From: CAYVSF01 sp046482855
Lineage (GTDB): Bacteria > Bacteroidota > Bacteroidia > Bacteroidales > UBA12077
Assembly (NCBI GenBank): GCA_046482855.1
Contig: JAWOEH010000070.1
Coordinates: 1-10,568 of the forward strand
DNA length: 10,568 bases
Direction of reading: 5' to 3'
Shown: one piece after another, positions 7,065-10,568 of the stretch
How positions within the stretch are numbered: position 1 is the first letter of the stretch
Layout: the number at the start of each line of letters is the position of its first letter
Program-made: the position numbers and the translations under genes
Notes under the pieces: generated by a model
Told to the model about the DNA's origin: nothing
The model's input: the letters and a program-made list of their open reading frames with translations, nothing else
Database searches by the model: none

Positions 7065-7084
7065 TACAAATTTGGGACATAGCT
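7060..7084 (-). repeat. Right terminal inverted repeat of the insertion sequence
   Basis: On the minus strand it reads AGCTATGTCCCAAATTTG and ends TATTGAA, pairing with 6036-6060 at 20 of 25 positions. The outermost base differs from the left end (A versus G), which leaves the precise boundary uncertain. Confidence 0.78.
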
Positions 7085-7092
7085 CTTTTTTC

Positions 7093-7114
7093 AAGAAACC
7101 CTTAGCCGTTTCTT
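7093..7114 (-). other. Stem-loop overlapping the thioesterase stop codon
   Basis: AAGAAAC (7093-7099) and GTTTCTT (7108-7114) form a perfect 7-bp stem around an 8-base loop. The stem covers part of the thioesterase stop codon and sits just outside the right end of the insertion sequence. On the transcribed strand it is followed by an A-rich run (GAAAAAAG) rather than a T-run, so it is not a convincing intrinsic terminator. It could be an intercistronic RNA structure. Confidence 0.4.
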
Positions 7115-7535
7115 ACAACAACCCCACCTTCCGTTTCCATTCCACAAAGAAATCCGGAGCAACAATCATCAGCTCCTTCTCCAAATTCATGAATACCTGA
7201 ACACTTTCTCCCGTGGTAGCCAAGCTACCTGTGGTTTTATTGAAAATTTGGTAACGAAAATGAATCTTTGCAGCCTCATGATTGATAAAGGTCGTCTCAA
7301 TCTGCATGGTATCTCCATAGGTTAGCGGCGATTTGTATTCAAAATCCAGCTTTACCAGTGGCGTAAAGAACTGATTGTGGTAAACATCCAGGTAGGAGAA
7401 GGCATACTTACTTCCAAAAGCTTCACGTCCATCTTCAAAAAATTTGGCATAATTGCCATGCCACACAATGCCCATGGAGTCCACTTCACTAAATCGTACA
7501 CGGCTCTCGGTGATGTGCGTTAACGTATCTTTCAA
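7113..7535 (-). CDS. Hotdog-fold acyl-CoA/acyl-ACP thioesterase (4-hydroxybenzoyl-CoA thioesterase family)
   Basis: This single hotdog-domain protein of 140 residues hydrolyses acyl thioesters. The family active-site region is clear: RVRFSEVDSMGIVWHGNYAKFFEDGRE at about 12-38, with Asp19 as the likely catalytic acid and WHGNY at the head of the long helix. In polyene and flexirubin loci it may release or proofread ACP- or CoA-bound chains. The exact substrate is unknown. The start is a TTG codon (7535-7533). Reading back, the frame meets the in-frame stop of the permease gene (7554-7556) with no ATG between; only ATA and ATT codons occur besides the TTG. The first internal Met is residue 21, past the catalytic Asp. 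TTG is therefore the best choice, with ATT just before it as the alternative. It lies 18 nt after the permease gene. Confidence 0.87.
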   Translation of the reverse strand: MKDTLTHITESRVRFSEVDSMGIVWHGNYAKFFEDGREAFGSKYAFSYLDVYHNQFFTPLVKLDFEYKSPLTYGDTMQIETTFINHEAAKIHFRYQIFNKTTGSLATTGESVQVFMNLEKELMIVAPDFFVEWKRKVGLL

Positions 7536-7553
7536 AATCCAGTTATTTATAGG

Positions 7554-8840
7554 TTAGTACATATGTTTTCGTCGAAAATAGATATGCGCAATGCCCAGGA
7601 AAACTACGCCCAGAGTTATAAGTCTCGTGGCTGAAGGAAGCACCCCCTGAAGGCCATTGCCGCGTATCAGCAAATTGTAGTACCCTACCAATCCCCAGCG
7701 CATGGGCGAGAGCTCAGCTATGTTTTGCATAATGTCCGGCATTACATACACAGGCACCCATATTCCACCAATAGCTGCAAGCATAATAATGGATACAGCG
7801 CCAAAGGTGGCTGCCTGATCGTGTGTAGTTGCCACGGTACCCAGGAGTACTCCATAGGCTGTTGCGGTAAAGCCGCACACAAGTGTAAAAGCAAATAACA
7901 GGGGTAACTCTCCGTGTAATTCCAATACGGGAAGATCCATATAGGGAAATAGATATTTGCCTATGGCTACAATAAATAAAAACTGAGCAACTGCAACAAG
8001 CATAAATACGCTTATTTTCCCCATTAGCACCACCATGTAATTCACAGGCATAGTGCGTATACGCCGCATGCTGCCGTCGTTCCGTTCTTTTATCATGTTA
8101 CTGCCCAAGGGAAGCACAATAAAGAAAATAGCAAACAGCGTCCATGCAGGCACATTATGTTGTACCGAATTAGGCAGCAGTTCATCGGCATCGCTTGTTG
8201 CGTATTCTTCCGTAAACTCAATAGAGAAGAACTCATCAATGTTGAATTCCGGTTTTTGGGGTAACATGTCGGCCAACTCTGCACTGAGGTATTCAAAGAA
8301 AAGCTCTATTTGCAATTTTGAGGCATACTGCTGTATGGCATTTGTCAGCGATTGTTTAAACGATTCGCTGGTTACCGGATCTACCAGAATCGTCAGGGTG
8401 CTTTTGCCCATTTTGCGCTCACGTGAAAAGGGCAGTTTTGGCGTTTGCATCCCAAAAGCTTTTTTGGTGAAACGGGCTGCATTATGCCGGGTAATGGCTG
8501 TGGTTTTCGCCGGAATCACCAACCCAAGCTTGTAGGTTCCCTTTGCCACAAGTTGCTTAACATCAGTTGCATTTATAGGCGAGTTGTTATGTTCTGTAAC
8601 CACCCGAAAATGGTCCGAAGCTTCCAATCCTTCAATAATACGGTGACTCAGGGTGTCTTTATCAAGATCAGCAACTACCAGGGTAAATTTGTTTTGCTTT
8701 ACTGTTTTAAACGTGGCATCCTGCAACAAGGTCATAATGACAACCAAAGCTGCCGGCATTAAAAACAGAATGGCCAATCCCGCACGATCGCGAAACATCA
8801 CTAGAAATTCCTTCTTTATCGAGGCCCAAAGTTTTCTCAT
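7554..8840 (-). CDS. ABC-2 type transporter permease
   Basis: This is the membrane subunit of an exporter, 428 residues, with the layout of ABC-2 (YhhJ/DrrB-like) permeases. One transmembrane helix lies near the N-terminus (about 22-40, AGLAILFLMPAALVVIMTL). A large extracytoplasmic domain follows to about residue 230. About five helices come after it: VPAWTLFAIFFIVLPLG, ISVFMLVAVAQFLFIVAI, LPLLFAFTLVCGFTATAYG, FGAVSIIMLAAIGGIWVPVYV and LITLGVVFLGIAHIYF. The cytoplasmic loop MIKERNDGSMRRIRTMPV between helices 2 and 3 is a typical ABC-2 feature. It begins 2 nt after the ATPase stop, so the pair form one transporter. In flexirubin loci such a pair sits beside the polyene genes and probably moves the pigment or a precursor out of the cytoplasm, which is inferred. 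Confidence 0.9.
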   Translation of the reverse strand: MRKLWASIKKEFLVMFRDRAGLAILFLMPAALVVIMTLLQDATFKTVKQNKFTLVVADLDKDTLSHRIIEGLEASDHFRVVTEHNNSPINATDVKQLVAKGTYKLGLVIPAKTTAITRHNAARFTKKAFGMQTPKLPFSRERKMGKSTLTILVDPVTSESFKQSLTNAIQQYASKLQIELFFEYLSAELADMLPQKPEFNIDEFFSIEFTEEYATSDADELLPNSVQHNVPAWTLFAIFFIVLPLGSNMIKERNDGSMRRIRTMPVNYMVVLMGKISVFMLVAVAQFLFIVAIGKYLFPYMDLPVLELHGELPLLFAFTLVCGFTATAYGVLLGTVATTHDQAATFGAVSIIMLAAIGGIWVPVYVMPDIMQNIAELSPMRWGLVGYYNLLIRGNGLQGVLPSATRLITLGVVFLGIAHIYFRRKHMY

Positions 8841-8842
8841 AA

Positions 8843-9592
8843 TTAATCTCTTAAGGCTTTACCGGTAAGGTGTAAAAAGAGTGTTTCCAGTTTTTCCACC
8901 TTGTGTTGTTCAAGTAAATCAGCAACAGAGCCCTGCTCTATAATATGTCCCTCATCAATAATAGCAACATACGAGCAAAGATTCTCGGCCTCTTCCAGGT
9001 AATGCGAGGTATAAATGATTGTATTGCCCATACGGTGGTAGGTACGCAAAAAATCGAGAATTACCTGGCGCGACTGTACATCTACGCCCACCGTAGGTTC
9101 GTCAAGCAAAACAACGGAGGGTGTGTGTAGAATGCCGGCTATCAGATTAAGGCGTCGTTTCATACCTCCCGAGTAATGTTTCACGAGTTTCTTTCGGTGT
9201 TCGTATAGCCCGAATTGTCTTAATAAGTTATGTTTTCGTTCGGTAAGATCCTTGCGCTTTAACCCCATTAGCGCACCATAATAATCCAGATTTTCGTCAG
9301 CATTAAGTAGGGGATGCAGGGCAATATCCTGGGGAACTACGCCCAGTTGCTTTTTTATTTGACGGGCGTGCTGCTGCCAGGAGAGCTCTTGAAATTCGAT
9401 AGATCCCGAGGAGGGAGGTAACAACCCACTGAGCATGGAGAGGGAAGTGGTTTTCCCCGCACCATTCGGACCCAACAGACCAAAAAAAGCACCTTGCGCT
9501 ATTTCCAGCGACAGATTTTCTACCGCAGGTTTTTCCGATCCCCTGTAGGTTTTACTTAATTTATGCAGCTTTATAACAAGGCTACTTTCCAT
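8843..9592 (-). CDS. ABC transporter ATP-binding protein
   Basis: This is the 249-residue nucleotide-binding subunit of an ABC-2 exporter. All motifs are intact: Walker A GPNGAGKTT (41-49), Q-loop Gln88 in VVPQD, signature YSGGMKRR (140-147), Walker B VVLLDEP (160-166) with catalytic Glu165, D-loop VGVD and switch His197 in YTSHYLEE. The sequence belongs to the DrrA/CcmA-like group of drug, lipid and polysaccharide exporters (TVGVDVQSRQ after Walker B). It hydrolyses ATP to drive the adjacent permease. The ATG at 9592 lies inside the end of the BtrH-like gene (11-nt overlap, 9582-9592), indicating translational coupling of the acyltransferase-like enzyme with the exporter. Confidence 0.95.
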   Translation of the reverse strand: MESSLVIKLHKLSKTYRGSEKPAVENLSLEIAQGAFFGLLGPNGAGKTTSLSMLSGLLPPSSGSIEFQELSWQQHARQIKKQLGVVPQDIALHPLLNADENLDYYGALMGLKRKDLTERKHNLLRQFGLYEHRKKLVKHYSGGMKRRLNLIAGILHTPSVVLLDEPTVGVDVQSRQVILDFLRTYHRMGNTIIYTSHYLEEAENLCSYVAIIDEGHIIEQGSVADLLEQHKVEKLETLFLHLTGKALRD

Positions 9593-10568
9593 AGGGCTTT
9601 ACTATATCGGTTTTAATGTGTGTGAAGAGCTTCTCTTCCCGGGCACTGATGTCCAGTAATAAATTGCCCAGGGATGAAAAGGTATGCGCTTGTTTGTTTC
9701 GATTTTTGCAAAGCTGCGCTGCACCGTATGAAAATACACGCCAATCATCTCCAATAGCAGTTAGTTCGCGGCTAAAGTCATTCATTATGGGCTTGCCAAT
9801 AATGTCGGCAGCTTCTTGCAAAAAAGCGGCATAGATAAAGCGAAATCCGGCACCTCCGGTACCTATTTCTTCTAACATCCTCACAACTTGAGCCAGGTGT
9901 ATCCGCGCTTTTCGTGGGCCGAATTTATTTTCCCAATTCTTCATTCGCTTCCCCAAATAGGCTATTCCCTTTGCACCAAATAGCGGAACAGGGATGTTTA
10001 ACATCCAATCGGTGGTATGTTTTAATCCTTTGTAAATAGCTTTGTCGAGCGGCAGTTCATCAGGAATGGCAGTAGGGTAATACATTCGTCCGTTGGGTGC
10101 AAATACCCCTTTTGCATACCTAACCCTGCGCATCTCTTCTTCGGTTAAGGTGGTAGGGTGATCCATCACAGGATCGCTCACGTGGTAAACATCTCCTTCC
10201 TTGCCAAAAACAGCAATGTTGTGTGAATTGAAGTGAAACCGATAGGCAGGAGGAAAGTAGGGAAGATGATAAACCCCTACCTGCAACCCAACGGGAAGTC
10301 CTTGGTTGAGTAAAATATCATCCAGTTCTTTCATCGCCTTTCGTGGTTGCTTACGATAGGTGCGCGATTTCATCTCAATGCCCAGGCGTTGTGTGGCTTT
10401 ATTAAAAATCATGCCCGGCAAGGGACGAAAGGAGGAGGCAGGAGAACCGTTGATCTTTACAAATGGAAGGTAAGCAAAGAAGAGTCCGGAGCCAATGCCA
10501 AAAACCATTGGCTCGCTCAACTTAATGCCATGAAAGTTAAGTAGATTGGTAATAACACCATTTTCGCA
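9582..10568 (-). CDS. BtrH_N / DUF4872 family protein, partial (5' end beyond window)
   Basis: The frame is open from the TAG at 9582-9584 to the right edge, giving 328 codons. The true start lies outside. The TTG at 10518-10520 is not the start, because upstream codons encode CENGVITNLLNFHGIK, which runs straight into the family motif LSEPMVFGIGSGLFFAYLPF. The N-terminal half resembles butirosin BtrH, an acyltransferase with a papain/C39-like fold that moves an acyl group from an ACP. Its likely triad is visible: Cys as the very first complete codon in the window (10566-10568), His in SHNIAVFG (10221-10223) and Asp in YHVSDP. The C-terminal half fits DUF4872, with GTGGAGFRFIYAAFLQEAADI. Relatives occur in Bacteroidota flexirubin clusters next to ABC exporters. 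A role in transferring an acyl or polyene chain from ACP to a final acceptor is inference. Confidence 0.87.
   Translation of the reverse strand, partial: CENGVITNLLNFHGIKLSEPMVFGIGSGLFFAYLPFVKINGSPASSFRPLPGMIFNKATQRLGIEMKSRTYRKQPRKAMKELDDILLNQGLPVGLQVGVYHLPYFPPAYRFHFNSHNIAVFGKEGDVYHVSDPVMDHPTTLTEEEMRRVRYAKGVFAPNGRMYYPTAIPDELPLDKAIYKGLKHTTDWMLNIPVPLFGAKGIAYLGKRMKNWENKFGPRKARIHLAQVVRMLEEIGTGGAGFRFIYAAFLQEAADIIGKPIMNDFSRELTAIGDDWRVFSYGAAQLCKNRNKQAHTFSSLGNLLLDISAREEKLFTHIKTDIVKPYGK

Larger units (their letters stand above)
6036..7084 (-). mobile_element. IS1595-family insertion sequence
   Basis: The element is about 1,049 bp and is bounded by imperfect terminal inverted repeats. The left repeat is at 6036-6060 and the right at 7060-7084. 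Read inward they match at 20 of 25 positions, sharing GCTATGTC and CAAATTT, with TTGAA at the inner end. The single transposase gene fills the element and its TAG stop lies inside the left repeat. The length suits IS1595 elements of the ISSod11/ISNwi1 type. I could not find the 8-bp target duplication this family normally makes: the left flank reads GATAAAAT, the right flank TCTTTTTT or similar. Exact ends could be off by a base or two. The insertion lies 28 nt after the thioesterase stop and 83 nt before the ketosynthase start, so no coding sequence is broken. Confidence 0.82.

Noticed and set aside
6657..7082. 141-codon open frame on the plus strand within the insertion sequence
   Set aside because: It is antisense to the zinc-ribbon end of the transposase and has no family resemblance. 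IS1595 elements normally carry a single transposase gene here.
7085..7114. Intrinsic terminator after the thioesterase gene
   Set aside because: The stem-loop is real, but on the transcribed strand it is followed by A residues, not T residues; the T-run lies on the wrong side.
8053..8535. 160-codon open frame on the plus strand
   Set aside because: It is antisense to the extracytoplasmic domain of the ABC permease, and its composition reads as a mirror of that gene.
10518..10520. TTG as start codon of the BtrH-like gene
   Set aside because: The conserved family sequence continues upstream in frame to the window edge, including the likely catalytic Cys.

Overview
The window is a compact, single-strand (all minus) biosynthetic operon from a Bacteroidota genome. 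It has the gene content and order of an aryl polyene / flexirubin (dialkylresorcinol-polyene pigment) locus. The assignment to Bacteroidota rests on four things: protein motifs typical of that phylum's flexirubin clusters, A-rich leaders without clear Shine-Dalgarno sites, a TAnnTTTG-type promoter element, and the overall gene set. The genus cannot be told from the sequence.

In transcription order (right to left) the window starts inside a BtrH_N/DUF4872-type acyltransferase that runs off the right edge (9582-10568). It is followed by an ABC exporter pair: ATPase 8843-9592 and ABC-2 permease 7554-8840. Next is a hotdog-fold acyl-CoA thioesterase with a TTG start (7113-7535). An IS1595-type insertion sequence (about 6036-7084) with imperfect terminal inverted repeats then sits in the gap between thioesterase and ketosynthase. 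Its transposase ORF is open, but two of the expected catalytic Asp positions look substituted.

Beyond the insertion comes the polyene-building core: a ketosynthase (4801-5952), a short KS-N-terminal-like protein without catalytic residues (4165-4791), a dedicated acyl carrier protein (3904-4161), a FabF-like ketosynthase (2685-3884), and a Cys-less chain-length-factor-like partner (1620-2681). A membrane-anchored NodB polysaccharide deacetylase (907-1623), a LolA-like periplasmic carrier (226-894) and the start of a lipoprotein (1-260) follow. The lipoprotein gene begins inside the end of the LolA-like gene and leaves the window on the left.

Read together: KS/CLF plus ACP extend an aryl starter into a conjugated polyene. 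The thioesterase, the BtrH-like enzyme and other enzymes outside the window release or transfer the acyl chain. The ABC exporter, LolA-like carrier and lipoprotein are plausible parts of a route that moves the lipid-like pigment to the outer membrane. The ketoreductase, dehydratase, ligase and ammonia-lyase genes expected of such a locus are not in this window. Genes are spaced 2-19 nt apart or overlap, so the only real gaps are the two flanks of the insertion sequence. There is no gene-free stretch over 300 bases and no RNA gene or CRISPR array that I can support. The main novelty candidates are the insertion inside the operon and its possibly disabled transposase.
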